Below, piece by piece: positions 39,101 to 49,779 of a stretch of 64,000 bases of DNA (positions are counted from its first letter, which is position 1; each line of letters begins with the position of its first letter). The stretch is taken from positions 14,141,833 through 14,205,832 of the forward strand of contig CM025855.1 of NCBI GenBank assembly GCA_003952965.2, given 5' to 3'. The notes beneath the pieces are model-generated. The model was not told where the DNA came from. It searched no databases and worked only from the letters and a program-made list of their open reading frames with translations. Both the position numbers and the translations under genes were made by a program. The DNA is from Morella rubra (taxonomy: Eukaryota > Streptophyta > Magnoliopsida > Fagales > Myricaceae).

Positions 39101-39320
39101 CCCACGCTAGGCGAAGGCAAGACCACCTCTCCACCCAATCGAGGGTTGTTCAACAACATTAAAAAAGTCTACAAGTCTCAAAATAACACCAACCTATGAA
39201 TGCTTTGTTTCAATAGAAAAAATACAATTCAACTTGAACTTGGTAATCCACACCTGTAGAGTACGAATCGCCGTAGCCCAAGATAAGCCACGACAGTTCC
39301 AATGGAGAAGCCTCATGGTT
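36187..39320 (-). mobile_element. Degenerate L1-type LINE (ORF2 endonuclease + reverse transcriptase), interrupted
   Basis: Reading the minus strand from about 39317: an endonuclease start MRLLHWNCRGLS with IRTLQ and IETK, typical of plant LINE ORF2. A solo LTR interrupts it (39003-37761). It then resumes with YGPTRWQDKTPFWNKL and GDAWACVGDFN. The reverse transcriptase begins near 36843 with IKAPGPDG, then LVLIPK, QPISLSNILYKIISK and ETGFVPNR. The RT catalytic YxDD region would lie in or beyond the gap. Stops and frame breaks throughout show it is dead. Confidence 0.85.
37761..39003 (-). mobile_element. Solo LTR (Copia-like) nested in the LINE
   Basis: On the minus strand it begins TGTAAGAAGTATGCCCTAAA and ends TTTTCCGCAGACA, so it has the TG...CA ends and the 'tatgccctaaaaactag' start common in plant Copia LTRs. 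It is 1243 bp, has no coding region and splits the LINE endonuclease. The 5-bp flanks (AAGTT left, AGACC right) do not match, so boundary or history is uncertain. Confidence 0.65.
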
Positions 39321-39960
39321 TCGTGTGGAACAGTGTAAGACCCACCTCCCTAGCCATAGTAAGTGTGTTTTCAGCCACCTGTTCCAATGCCAAACATGAA
39401 AGTTCCTTCTTGGCATTAGTGCCCAAGTTGCTCCATTTAAAGCTCCAAGATTTCTCCTTTCAAGTCTCGTTCTAAATATGCAGAGATGCAATTGTACAAT
39501 TTGTAAATACATCATTAGCTCCTTTCTTCCTCTTCTAATCAGATTTGAATCTCTCAATAACCAGAAAACTTGTTCGCACTTCCAAAAGCAAACTGCTAGA
39601 GAGATGTAGAGATGAGGGGTGGGATGGATTATGAAGGAGTTGAGGATCGAATTCAGCAAGCTTGGGTCCAATTGAAATTAAGGATGGCAACAACTACATC
39701 TTGGGCTAATTCAAGGTGGGTTGAGATAGGAGTGGGAGAGTGGAATTTTTGGGTTATGCTCACCCCCGAATCTTGAGACAAGATCAAGAATGATGGGTTG
39801 GGGTATTTGATTCGAAGGTGCTGGACCAAGGTGATTTTTTGTGGGCCTGGGGGTGGAGGGGTGATTGGGTTCAGGTGAGTAAAAGCGAAGGTAAAAGAGG
39901 CTTCAGTAGAGATGCTATCCGACAAGGAACTTGAAACAATTTGCATATTACCAAATCCCG
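39321..39960 (-). mobile_element. Probable upstream part of the LINE
   Basis: A minus-strand open frame (39946-39653), Pro/Thr/Ser-rich with PPPPGPQ, precedes the LINE endonuclease start. It may be a remnant of ORF1 or the inter-ORF region. No CCHC zinc finger is visible. Confidence 0.35.
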
Positions 39961-39984
39961 AGTGATCTTGTCAGTGTTGCACAG

Positions 39985-40470
39985 AAAGCTAGGGCTGAAC
40001 AGAACCAGACCGTAGACCGGACCAGATTTGTGGTCCTAGTGGTCCAAATTCGGTCCGGTTCGGACCGCATTTTAGAAATAGGTTATATTTGGTCTGGTCC
40101 GGTCCAAGCCTTTTGAGATCAGGTCCGGGCCGAATTTATTAATTTAAATAATAAATATTTTTTAAAATTTTTTTAATACAAACTTTAAACTTAAAAAATA
40201 AAAAACCCTAAGTCAAAATTATGTGTTTTGACGCCCTCCCTAATCCCTTGAGTCCCTTCCGGCCTTCCCCTTCGAAATTAAGTCCTCCCTTACCCTTGAT
40301 TTACAAAAAAAGTTAGGCAAAAAAAAAATTTAGGAAAAAAATAATTCAACCGTTCTGGAGATCGGACCGCTTTGGATCGATCCAGTCTTTCATTTTAGGT
40401 ACAACTGGAAATCTGGTCTGACCTGATTCCGGTCCAAAAACTGGACCAAATTTTCAGTTGTGCAATGGGT
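39985..40470. repeat. GGTCCGG-rich non-autonomous element
   Basis: Many direct and inverted copies of GGTCCGGTCC / GGACCAGA-like words lie near both ends, around an A/T-rich centre. The first half has TTCGGTCCGGTTCGGACCG; the second half has GATCGGACCGCTTTGG and GATTCCGGTCC. This form is common among plant MITE-like repeats. Confidence 0.45.
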
Positions 40471-40901
40471 AGGAGTCCCTTGCTGCATGGGCAGGAGTCG
40501 CTGGACTACGTTCCACTACATTGGTGTACCTTACACTCTATTCCCCTGCAGCAATGACTAATCTGTAGTAAATATCCTCCCTTCTCCATGCTACATGGAA
40601 GCTGAGATTTATTCCGAAGCCAATAGGAGAGACATCAATCGGAGAAACACCTCTATATTCAAAATTTCGAGTGCCCTGAGCTGTAGTTAGGGATATCGGT
40701 GGACTAACTCCCTGGTTGTCAAAAGACTAGTGGTGGTTCTCAACTCCTGGTCCATCTGTCATCATCTTTGATTCAAACTTAAAATTTGGATCATTAGAGA
40801 TAAATCTTACTTCACAGGCCAATTGCGTATGTTCCAGATGCCCTCAAGAGTAACAAAATTCTGAAATCTTCTCGTATTGTAGTTGGACCTAATAAGGAGA
40901 G

Positions 40902-41330
40902 TAACTTCTAAAAAAAGGACTTCTAGCCATGACCTTTTTAGCCGCGGTCACAACAACCATCTCGGAAAATTATCTATTGCGGCGTTTAACTACAAACGCC
41001 ACCAAAAGTACGGCGTTTGATCAAAAAGGCCACTAAAGGTTTCAAATTAGCAGCGTTTTGCACAAAACGCTGCCAAGTTTGTGAGTTGTAGCAACGTTTG
41101 TTTAAATGCCGCGATAAACTACAAATTCTAGCAGCAGTTTGAATCAAAACGCTGCTAAAGCTAACAACCTATAGCCGCGTTTAAAAAACATTGCTAACAC
41201 TCACGCCCTCTAGCGCGTTTTATTAAAATGTGAGCTTTAGCGCATTTGCCCAAATGCTGCTATAGGTCTTCAGTGGCGGTTATGGTGACCGCCGCTATAG
41301 CTTATACATTTTAGCTGCGTTTATTGTGGA
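40902..41330. mobile_element. CACTA-type subterminal repeat array
   Basis: The degenerate end CTTCTAAAAAAAGGACTTCT is followed by many inverted and direct copies of a GCGGCGTTTxxxxAAACGCCGC-type motif (AGCAGCGTTTTGCACAAAACGCTGC, GCCGCGTTTAAAA, GCTGCTATAG). Plant En/Spm (CACTA) elements carry such subterminal transposase-binding repeats. The opposite end and a transposase were not found, so this is one end of a decayed element. Confidence 0.6.
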
Positions 41331-42683
41331 AAACGACGTCGTTTCCATTTTCTCTCCACATTTAATTCCTCCTTACGTAGATGCCCAGCCACCTCCAGGC
41401 TCTCTCCACGCTGGCCGCCTCCCTTAGCCGACCACCACACTACCACAACTACTCTCCTCTTCTCCCTCCTTCACACATCAATCTCTTCATCTCCTCTGCC
41501 ACATCTCTCTCTCAAGTCTCACTGATTCATTTAGGTATGTTGTTAAAATGTCACTGATTCATTCATTCGCGAAGGACAAAGAAGCTCCCGCGATTCTTGC
41601 TATTTCCCTCTCTTTTTCCCTTTTTTCATGAGTTTTTTTTCCTTTTTTTTAATAGCAGGTGTTTCTGTTTAAAACATGATTGATGGAGCTTGTTTTTGTG
41701 GATCTGTTGTTTCATATATGTTCAGGCTTAGGGCTAGACTACTAGTAGTTACGCGTTAACTTATAAATGCTATTGATCATCATCATTGTAAGTTGTGTAA
41801 CACACAAAGTATCACGTGCATGAGGACGACATTGAATATTCTCTAAATTGAAGACTTCTTCTGGATTGTCGTTTACAGTAGCTTGAAGAGTTTTCGTCCC
41901 CCTATAAAGCCTGTTACATGTAAAAATATTTCTCGTTTCCTAGATTATTCGAGAAGAGAGTATATTTTGACAAAAGATATCGAAGGGGTCTTTATGCAAT
42001 TAGAATGTCCTAACTACATGTAAACTTGTCAACATGGCTACTGATGAACAGAGATAACACCCTTAGTTGCTCTAATTTGATACAAGGATGTGATCCTTCA
42101 TACAGTATGAATTTTTTAGGTGACAGTGGACAGATTGTCTAACCCAAAGTTGCAATTTCTTTCCATATTGATGATAACCTTAGGCGTGGACTTGATTTGC
42201 AATTGGGAAAGGGGAAAGATGGACGAATCGGTATTTGAACTTGATGCAGACTAGAGTAACTCATTAGGCTTTGTGAGGTTGACTTTTGAATGTGGTTGCT
42301 GAAATTTGCTGCCGCTGGTAATTCTTTCCCCCTTTTGACGTTGCTGTTTTATGAATTTATTTGTCCGACATTTATCATTGTTTTGATGAATGACAACATT
42401 TATTGGAGGATTTAATTGATTGAGAGGGTCGAATATAGCTATTCCATAGGGATTACTTCAGGCATGGGTACACATTACAATTTGGCCCATTTCCTCTTTC
42501 CTCGTCGCAATCCTCCATTCCTTTCCGGTGAAGTTCTCGGTCAATGGCATCATATTTGTAAGTGCTCTATCATTCTCCATTTCCTCGTTCGTCACATTCC
42601 TTCTACATTCTTTTAATAAATTACAATATTTATGTTTTAGTTATCTATAGTGGGTCAATAGTGCTTCTTTCTTTCTCAAACAG
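41331..42683 (+). other. Region between CACTA-like end and GRF gene
   Basis: Contains a Pro/Ser/Leu-rich stretch at about 41380-41530 and AT-rich, intron-like DNA. A weak frame at 42416-42616 (NLAHFLFPRRNPPFL) may be an upstream exon of the GRF gene, or chance. Confidence 0.3.
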
Positions 42684-43135
42684 TCACAGTAGTGCACGTC
42701 CGTGTGCTAGCAGCGAAAGCTCGAGTACAGTCGGAAGTGGAGGCCAATTTATGACCCCATTTTGTTACTATTTAGTTGAATCCTGTCTGAAGACATCTTA
42801 CACTGAACAAAATTTCGGCCGTAGATTCTTCACCTGTGTCAATTACAAAGTAACTTAATTTGTTGTTTACATTTGTAAATTTGTTAATAAGTGGTTTTAA
42901 GTTAATAATGTTGCCATCCTCTTTTCAGCAAGGGCGATCCTGTGGATTCTTCCATTGGTACGACCCTCCAATGTGTGTCCATGGTAAAAGGGTTCTGAGA
43001 CGGCTGCGGGAGAAACACGAAAGGTTGAATATGGAGGTTGACAGTCATGCTCCAATGGCTGAGCACGGGACTGCAAACACGACTGCAAAGCTGAACTTGT
43101 CATCTCACAGCTTCGTTCGGAGTTGGAAACCATGA
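42684..43135 (+). CDS. GRF-type zinc-finger protein (At4g04775-like), probable two-exon 3' part
   Basis: Exon 42684-42849 and exon 42929-43135 join in phase (NYK|QGR) across a GT-AG intron. The product contains the GRF zinc-finger signature LKTSYTEQNFGRRFFTC ... GRSCGFFHWYDPPMC, then a basic helical stretch RVLRRLREKHERLNME. In this family the finger normally begins CxCG; here that part reads CYYLVESC, so the first ligands are altered. No convincing ATG was found upstream of 42684. GRF fingers bind nucleic acid in other proteins; this small plant group has no known function and is often linked to mobile elements. Confidence 0.6.
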
Positions 43136-43397
43136 AAAAGAAAAACCACAGAGATTGGCACATGTGTAGGAGAGTCTTAGTTTTGTCACGGGCTTTCTTC
43201 TCAGTTGTTATGTTATCGACCTTATTAAGTGGAAGTTCGTTTGATGATTCCCTCGCGTTGCCGCAGTGAAGAATTAATGGCCTCAGTGAAATGTATGTGA
43301 ATTGTGATCTATTATTTTGTAGTTTGTAATGAAGCTTTATTGTGTGAGGGAGTAATATTTTGTGTTTATATATCTTGCTCCCTGCAAGTGGATATGT

Positions 43398-43545
43398 AAT
43401 TTTGTAAGAACGTTGTGATCTCAGGTATCTAATGTAAGTTTCTTAAGAATGTTGTGATCTTAGCTATATGATATGTAAGTTTGTAACGGCATTTTTTTAT
43501 TTTGTAAGAAGGTTGTGATCTTAGCTATATGATACGTAAGTTTGG
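43398..43545 (+). repeat. Short tandem repeats (~60 bp, three diverged units)
   Basis: The words TTGTAAGAA-GTTGTGATCT(T/C)AG-TATATGATA-GTAAGTTTG recur three times just downstream of the GRF gene, with variable spacing. Confidence 0.7.
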
Positions 43546-44059
43546 AAAAGCTCCTGAGAACAAGCAGGAGTCTTTCGTGACATTTTTAGCAAAAAGGACT
43601 TTGATTTTACAAAAATTTTGCAAGAGTTTCCCTTTGTAATTGAGGTTTCCCAAAATTTCAAAGACAGGTAAAAACACTTCTATAAACTTCCTCCAAAATC
43701 CCAAACTTCCAATCAACCATCCAGAATATGCACAAGTCTTGAAATTTTGAGATATAAGATTATGAATACTACTGTGAAGCAAGTCTCAAATATCCACAAT
43801 TAAGTGCAATGAGTTAAGGACTTCTCAAAAATACCTGACATCACCATTAGATAAACAACGGATATGAGCACAAAAAAAATAACATAGATATTCATTAGAT
43901 AAGACAAGTCAAGTGTTCAGCCATCATAATAAATACAAACATAGAGAGGACAAAAAAGGGTTAATACAAAAAGAAATGTCCCCAGTAAGAGCTAGGAAGA
44001 AAACATAATATCTATGAACTTCTCCCCTTTGGCATCATCAAAAAATAGGTTAAGGGGAA

Positions 44060-45430
44060 AGGGATAAGGTCAGCTGTCTACTTTTTACGAAAGGTGGAAG
44101 GACGTGTTTTTGCAGTAGAGGTAGAAGGTGGGGTCTCCTTGATAGGAGGAGGGGGATACTGCACTTCAAACTTCTTCAGCCATCCCATCCAGGTGATGGA
44201 GAACCAATATGTCCATTTCAGCACATGAGGACGAAGGTTTCGATAAGCATTCATATCTTTATCAAGACTCCCAAAACGCTCAAGGTGAACAGCAAGCAAC
44301 TTCTTAATATCTTAAATCCAGCTTGCATACTAGCAGTCATCTTCTTCTGTTCCTCTTTCAATTCAGCCATGGAAGCCTCAAGTTCACTCAGGCAAGGCTC
44401 ATGAGAACTAGCATAAGAATTCTGAGGAGGATGCAATCAGAATTGGAGGAGTAGAAATGGATGTTTGCTCCCCCAAAGGAGTCCTATTTCCCTGGGAGTC
44501 CTTTCAGTGTAGCCTCTTCCTCATCCTCAGAATCTGAGCCACCTTTCTTAGGTGTCACAACACCCTTCTTCACTCATTCTCCATCATCATTTTGAACAAA
44601 CCCCATCAGCCTAAGGGTTTTCTTGTTGTACTCTTTGGAGTCTTTGGGTTTTTTCTTGAACTTCTCCAGTCATTTCAACCTCAAAAACATGAAACATATG
44701 TGTGAAAAATATCCCATAACGAAGTCCTTGCTTCTTCTTTCAGTAGCAACCTTCATGTGATTGAGCATTAAGTGACCAAGGTTAGTACGAGTGATCAAAC
44801 AGTACATTACAAACATGTCTAAGAAAGTAATGTAATCAAATTTTCAGTCCTTGGAAGAATTATATTACAGACCATATGATGCAATATTCTTCTATGAATG
44901 GTCAATTCACTGGCAGCAAGTCTAACCAATTCATTTAGGACTGGATCGTCGAACACCACCCTAAGAATATCAATAGACTATTTTTCTGACATACCCATCC
45001 AACCATATGGGTCAAAGAACTTCTTGCCAGTGTTAGGGGCAGAGGCCAAAGAGTTTAGGGAAGACACAGATAAGTCTAATTGTTTCCCATTAACCAAACT
45101 AGAGGCATGCTCAGTCATAGAGTGCTGAAAATTCGCATAGGCAAGCTTCACCAAATAAACATAAACATCAACCTTTAGATTCACAAAAATGGACCAACCT
45201 TGAAAGTCAAACATCTCCTTAAAATCGAACCCACTCTCACAGAACCAAGGAAAATCAACCCAATGTCTAGCAATCACCTTTCTATTTCTAAAATCTTGAA
45301 CAAATTTATTCTTACAAAGCCTTGCCATGTAGATAGAACGCTTTGGAGCAACAAATGGTTCTTCATTTCCACTTATCCTCTTTCGTGCCCTAGAACTGAC
45401 AAAGAGGGCGTGTCACAAGTGGTTCTCTTG
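44060..45430 (-). mobile_element. Decayed retroelement ORF of 'putative plant transposon protein' type (minus)
   Basis: The clearest open part (45328-44978) reads RNRKVIARHWVDF ... FDFQGWSIFVNLK ... YVYLVKLAYANF. This is the layout of the plant transposon-protein domain often found in Gypsy-type elements. Downstream the frame is broken by several stops but keeps an acidic/Lys-rich stretch (KKGGSDSEDEEEATL). Near 44035 the minus strand has GATGATGCCAAAGGGGAG, a purine-rich tract common at the 3' end of such elements. Not functional. Confidence 0.5.
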
Positions 45431-45775
45431 AAGCGACTGAAAGACATCTTGATTGAAGCACAGTGTGGTTTGGTGACTGTCAATGGTGGAAATTCAAAAA
45501 TAGCAATGGCTAATGGCAAATGAGGAGAGAGAGAGAGAGAGAGAATGTAGTTGATTCAGGGGGAGACGGAGGGCTTCTGTGAGGTCGAGAGAAGTTTAAG
45601 TGTCGAACCCCTAGCCCTAAGTGAGTATCTACATGACAGCACACCGTTTTTCAGAAAACTGTCAGATAAAGGAAAAACCAAAAGAGTCGACACTTGTTTA
45701 AAGAATTATTGACTCATGGCATGCAAAATGAGCACATACCAATGTACTATGTTTTCACGATGAACGAACGGGATG

Positions 45776-45932
45776 AGGATCACCTGCAATTCGGAGAGAG
45801 GGTGAGAGAGAGATGTGGGTCCCGCAGTGGGACCCACACCGCCCAGATAACACCTCCCTGCCCAGGCTGTGTGGGTCCCCACTGCGGAGCCACATTTCTC
45901 TCTCACTCTCTCTCCGAATTGCAGTGGATCCC
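45776..45932. repeat. Foldback element, ~157 bp
   Basis: The left arm GGATCACCTGCAATTCGG...GTGGGTCCCGCAGTGGGACC pairs with the right arm, whose reverse complement reads GGATCCACTGCAATTCGG...GTGGCTCCGCAGTGGGGACC. A ~40-nt loop is rich in CCC/GCCCAG. It would fold into a strong hairpin. A related foldback lies at 60343-60530. Confidence 0.8.
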
Positions 45933-45990
45933 AGTCCAAATAGGTATCATAACATGAAAGATGCTTAGAATTTAGTCAAGAAAAATAAAT

Positions 45991-46256
45991 GGAAAATTAC
46001 ACTTATCACCCTCAAACTACGTACCATACCTTTTTCACCTTGCACACCAATGTACCACTTTTGTCACATTTTACCCACAAACTACCTTGCCCAATAGTTT
46101 ACACCCTCCGTCCATAATTTCTGTCAATTTAGATGGAAAACCAATCACATGCGTCTCACGTGACTTTTTCCACTTGATCTTCCCATTTTGCCCTCCGTCC
46201 CAAGGGTGCAAAGTGAAAAAGCATGGTAGATTTGAGGTGATAAGTGTAATTACCCC
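45991..46256. mobile_element. MITE with TIRs, ~266 bp
   Basis: The left end GGAAAATTACACTTATCACC and the right end (reverse complement GGGGGTAATTACACTTATCACC) pair, followed by CTCAAA in both. The terminal sequence resembles the ends of the Mutator-like element starting at 46440 (ATTACACTT), suggesting a related non-autonomous element. Confidence 0.7.
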
Positions 46257-46298
46257 CAAAAAAAAATCTGATTTTTTTATTTAACTTTTTCTCATTCA

Positions 46299-46336
46299 TT
46301 ATTATTATTATTATTATTATTTTATTATTATTATTA
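46299..46336 (+). repeat. (ATT)n microsatellite
   Basis: ATT trinucleotide run, interrupted once by TTTT. Confidence 0.9.
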
Positions 46337-46439
46337 AATAAAAGGGTTTAGTTAATAAAAAATTAAGATATGTAAAACTAAAATCAAATTTGATATTATT
46401 AATTTTTTTTTTAGCATTTTGCAAATACTAAAAAAAATA

Positions 46440-46700
46440 GATTTTATTACACTTTCCCCCCACAAACTTACACCCGATTCTCAATATCCCCCCTAAACTA
46501 CAACCCGTGACAACCTGCCCCCATTATGTACGTTTTCTGTTTCAACCCCGTTTGGGACCCCAATTCGGCATTAAGTCCCACATTATCCGTCACATGTGAC
46601 CATCACGTGACCCCCATACGTTGCGAATAGTCCATCTTGCCCCCAAAAACAGTGCCGTTAGATTTTTGTTTAATTTTCCCCCGCAACTCCAAAACGACAT
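46440..46700 (+). repeat. Left terminal inverted repeat of the MULE
   Basis: Matches, inverted, 51560-51405 and then, beyond the nested insertion, 49773-49690 (shared words CCCCCATACGTTG, AATAGTCCATCTTGCCCCCA, AGTGCCGTT). The full TIR is therefore about 250 nt. Confidence 0.85.
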
Positions 46701-46871
46701 CGGATGTGCTAACCCACCCACCACTTGGGTTTTTCAAACCAAAACTCTGACAAAAGAAAGACTCGTGCTTTTTCCCCTAAAAAACTAACCCATTCCAGTA
46801 CGTTACGTTTTCCCCCAATCTTTCCCCAAATCACGAACCCATTCCAGTGCCTTAAACGTTTCTAGCGTTGT

Positions 46872-47312
46872 TTGATTGCATTTCGGCATAGTGAAGATCA
46901 ACATTTTGGTTTTTACGCCGAAGGTAAGCTTTTTGGTCTTCAAATGCCACTGTTTCTATTTGTATGCCACTTTTCGTTTTGTTCCCCAAATCTGATTTAT
47001 GGGTTGTTGGTTTTTCGTGATTGGGTTGGTTGCGAATGGGGTGGTAGGCATATATATTGTTGGATGAAAGGGTACTCTGTTTGTTTTGGAAAGTGGAATG
47101 TTGATTATAGTATGCTTAGTCTTTGTCTCATGTCCCCTTTCCTCGAGTTGTCCACTTTCCTCGAGTGGTCCCCTTCTCTCTCTGCCAGTGTCTATATTGT
47201 ATTATTCAATTTGAACATTTGTTGTGCTGTTGTGGTCTCCTTTCTCTCTGCCAATATTTCTTGTTCTCCGAAAGCACGTGCTGTTAAGGTCACCTATTTT
47301 CTTGGCCATTAA
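46872..47312 (+). CDS. Open frame of unknown function near the MULE left end
   Basis: A 146-residue frame, hydrophobic and Cys/Phe/Trp-rich. A GT donor-like site (GCCGAAGGTAAGC, near 46924) suggests the first part could be a 5' exon and the rest intron. No family recognised; may be non-coding. Confidence 0.2.
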   Translation: MIAFRHSEDQHFGFYAEGKLFGLQMPLFLFVCHFSFCSPNLIYGLLVFRDWVGCEWGGRHIYCWMKGYSVCFGKWNVDYSMLSLCLMSPFLELSTFLEWSPSLSASVYIVLFNLNICCAVVVSFLSANISCSPKARAVKVTYFLGH

Positions 47313-47966
47313 TTATTTTCCTAGCCATAAAGCAATTAACTTTGTAAAGCATTGTGGGCTCTGATTGTTGTTCTCCAAAAGCATGTGAACTATATGGATT
47401 TTTTATATTACTCGTGCCTTTTTAAAACATGTGACATGTGCAGAGTTCTGTGACTAACTTTGTTATTTTTTCTAGGGTTATTTTTATTTCTGTGTGACTT
47501 GTGCTCTGTGTGATGAAATTCTCTAAGTGAATTGTGACTTGCAGGGCCTCTATTAAGCTACATGTTTTATGGTTCTGTTTTCTAGGGTTATTTTTTTTCT
47601 ATGTGACTTGCAGGCTATATGTTTTACTATTTTCTGTGACTTTTTGTTTGTTTAATAATTTGATATGACTTTTCAATTTTTTTATTTTTAGGTCTTATTT
47701 GTCTACCCTCAGTACAAAGATCTTCTATCATTTTGCTTCCCTGGAGGAGTGGAGGTTGGCTTTCTACTTGATGTCCACTTTTTGAATGATTAATTTATGC
47801 ATTTGGAAGTTGGGAGCTATTTTGTTATCTATGCCTGATTTTTAATTATTTGGCTGCTATGCATTTCTAAATCGTAGTTGTTGTCAACTTTGTTTAGTTG
47901 GTATCTTCATCATGAAAAAAGAAAGGTTGCACTGCCAAGAAGTCACAGACTGGTGGGGGTGTAGCA

Positions 47967-48239
47967 TTGCGAACCCGAAGCTCAGATCGACTACGAGGGA
48001 TTGCTAGGGGGTCGGGGAATTCTCGTCAATTATTCATTGACCTCACTGAACCTGTTGTGGGGTCACAAGTTGATCCAGCTACCCAACCAGCCACCCAAGC
48101 AAGTCAGAAGGTGAGTGGAAAGCAAAAGGAAGATGAAAATGACAGGCTGAGGAAGACGAAAAAGAAGAAGAAAAGCCCCACGGATGAGAGCATAAGCGGG
48201 TTGAGGAAGACGAAGAAGAAAAAGGACCATCCACAGTGA
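47967..48239 (+). CDS. Lys-rich C-terminal-type frame inside the MULE
   Basis: Reads MRTRSSDRLRGIARGSGNS, then QLFIDLTEPVVG, a QPATQASQK stretch and two RKTKKKKK blocks before a stop. The upstream bases continue the same style (SQTGGGVALRTRSSDRL), so this is probably the last exon of a longer gene. Low-complexity Thr/Gln/Lys tails of this sort end many plant MULE transposases, but no transposase core is visible, so the link is inference. Confidence 0.35.
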   Translation: MRTRSSDRLRGIARGSGNSRQLFIDLTEPVVGSQVDPATQPATQASQKVSGKQKEDENDRLRKTKKKKKSPTDESISGLRKTKKKKDHPQ

Positions 48240-48846
48240 TTTTGTTTGTGATGTACTTATTTGGGATTTTGGTTGTGAACTTGGGTATAAATTTGAACAA
48301 TGTAGGACCTGGATGTATATTGGCCATGTGCTGTAATTTTTTGAGGGCCATTGTAACAGGTTGGTGAAAATTTTGGGTTATTAACTTTTTTGTGAAAGGT
48401 TGGGTTATTTTTGGTGAAAAGGTTAGGTTATTTTGGTTGCTACATTGTTGATGAAAGATCTTCTGTTAGGGCTATATGCTACATTTTTGTAAGATCTTCT
48501 ATAAACAATGAAAGTAGGAAGTTGAATGAGATCAAAGTTTGTCATGTTTTGAATGCACTATTTTGTAATTGTATCCTTACAAGTCTGCCAACTTTCACAA
48601 TTTGACACAGCTATTGAAGTTGAATGATAACACATTCATTGACAGCACCTAACCCATCCATTCATTGAAGTTGAAACTTACAAAATGATACATTCAAGTA
48701 TCCTTACAAACTGACAATTTACATTCATAATTCATCCTAGACACAACACATCATCTAGAATTCATGAAAATTTGGCCAAACACAAAATAGATAAAAGGAC
48801 TACTACGACCATCAACAACAATCCCAATGCAAGCTTGTACTTCTTC

Positions 48847-49068
48847 TCAGATTGCGATGTTTTTCGATCTCTTTTTCAGCGTGTCTACATTTAGGCTTTC
48901 GACATTTAACCGTTCTTGTCTCTCTCGCATACGTCTCAGCACCCTTTTCCCGTGTTCACACATTGGAGGATCAACCCAAGCAAAAAACCCACAAGCACGC
49001 TTCAACTTATAGTTGGGACAACTGAAGAATCGATGTCCAAAATTTTGCTTAGTGTACGATGTCTTCAT
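48847..49068 (-). CDS. GRF-type zinc-finger frame carried by the MULE
   Basis: Minus-strand frame MKTSYTKQNFGHRFFSC ... ACGFFAWVDPPMCEHGKRVL, then RRMRERQERLNVESLNVD. This is the same finger plus basic helix as at 42684-43135, about 70% identical over the core by eye. The upstream Cys pair would fall in a different frame or exon (CSIST before MKTSYT). It lies in the MULE interior, opposite in direction to the Lys-rich frame. Confidence 0.6.
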   Translation of the reverse strand: MKTSYTKQNFGHRFFSCPNYKLKRACGFFAWVDPPMCEHGKRVLRRMRERQERLNVESLNVDTLKKRSKNIAI

Positions 49069-49779
49069 GTACGTAGAGATACTGCAGTAACATTGACATC
49101 CCCCGAGCTTGCCCCACCTTCTTTAGCCTAGGAACTTGAACTAGCATTGGAAGTAAACATAACCAGACAATAGGAAGAAGACTAAGCTGCATAATACACA
49201 CACAAAGCATTTAACCCACACATTATTTGCAAGGCAAGGTAAAAACTGCAAAATATAAACAACAACCATTTACCCTTGAATTGGCAAGCTCATGCAATTT
49301 TTTTCATATTTGTGGCTAATAGTAGAAACATGGGTTCAAGTTTGAAAATCTTTTGCTCAAGAAAAGTACCAATGAGGGAGGGCCATTCTATAATTGCATT
49401 CCCAGGTTACCTTCGGTAAGTAACAAGTGGATTTATGAAAAAGGGATTTATGAAAACTACAAAGAACATGTAAGTAAAGATGAACTCCTATTCTGGTGTT
49501 TCTGGACATTACATTCTAAAAACTACAATGAACACAAAAAGGCAATTTATGAAAAGGGGATTTATTTCTGGGCATTACCTTGCAAATTCGATGTTCCCTC
49601 GGCCTTCCCTGATCACAGATCCAAGTTGCTAAGTTTCAGGTGTGCTACTTCTATCAAGAGTTCAAAGCACGTTGAAGTAACCCATACGCAGCGTTTAGGG
49701 CATGGGGGAAACTTAAACCAATTGCAACGGCACTATTTTTGGGGGCAAGATGGACTATTCACAACGTATGGGGGTCACA

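Noticed and set aside
45706..45957. Overlapping frames on both strands in the foldback (77 and 87 residues)
   Set aside because: Symmetric inverted repeat makes both strands read alike; no independent coding evidence.
46872..47312. MULE transposase start
   Set aside because: The frame is hydrophobic and has none of the transposase DDE, zinc-knuckle or SWIM motifs; kept only as an unknown frame.
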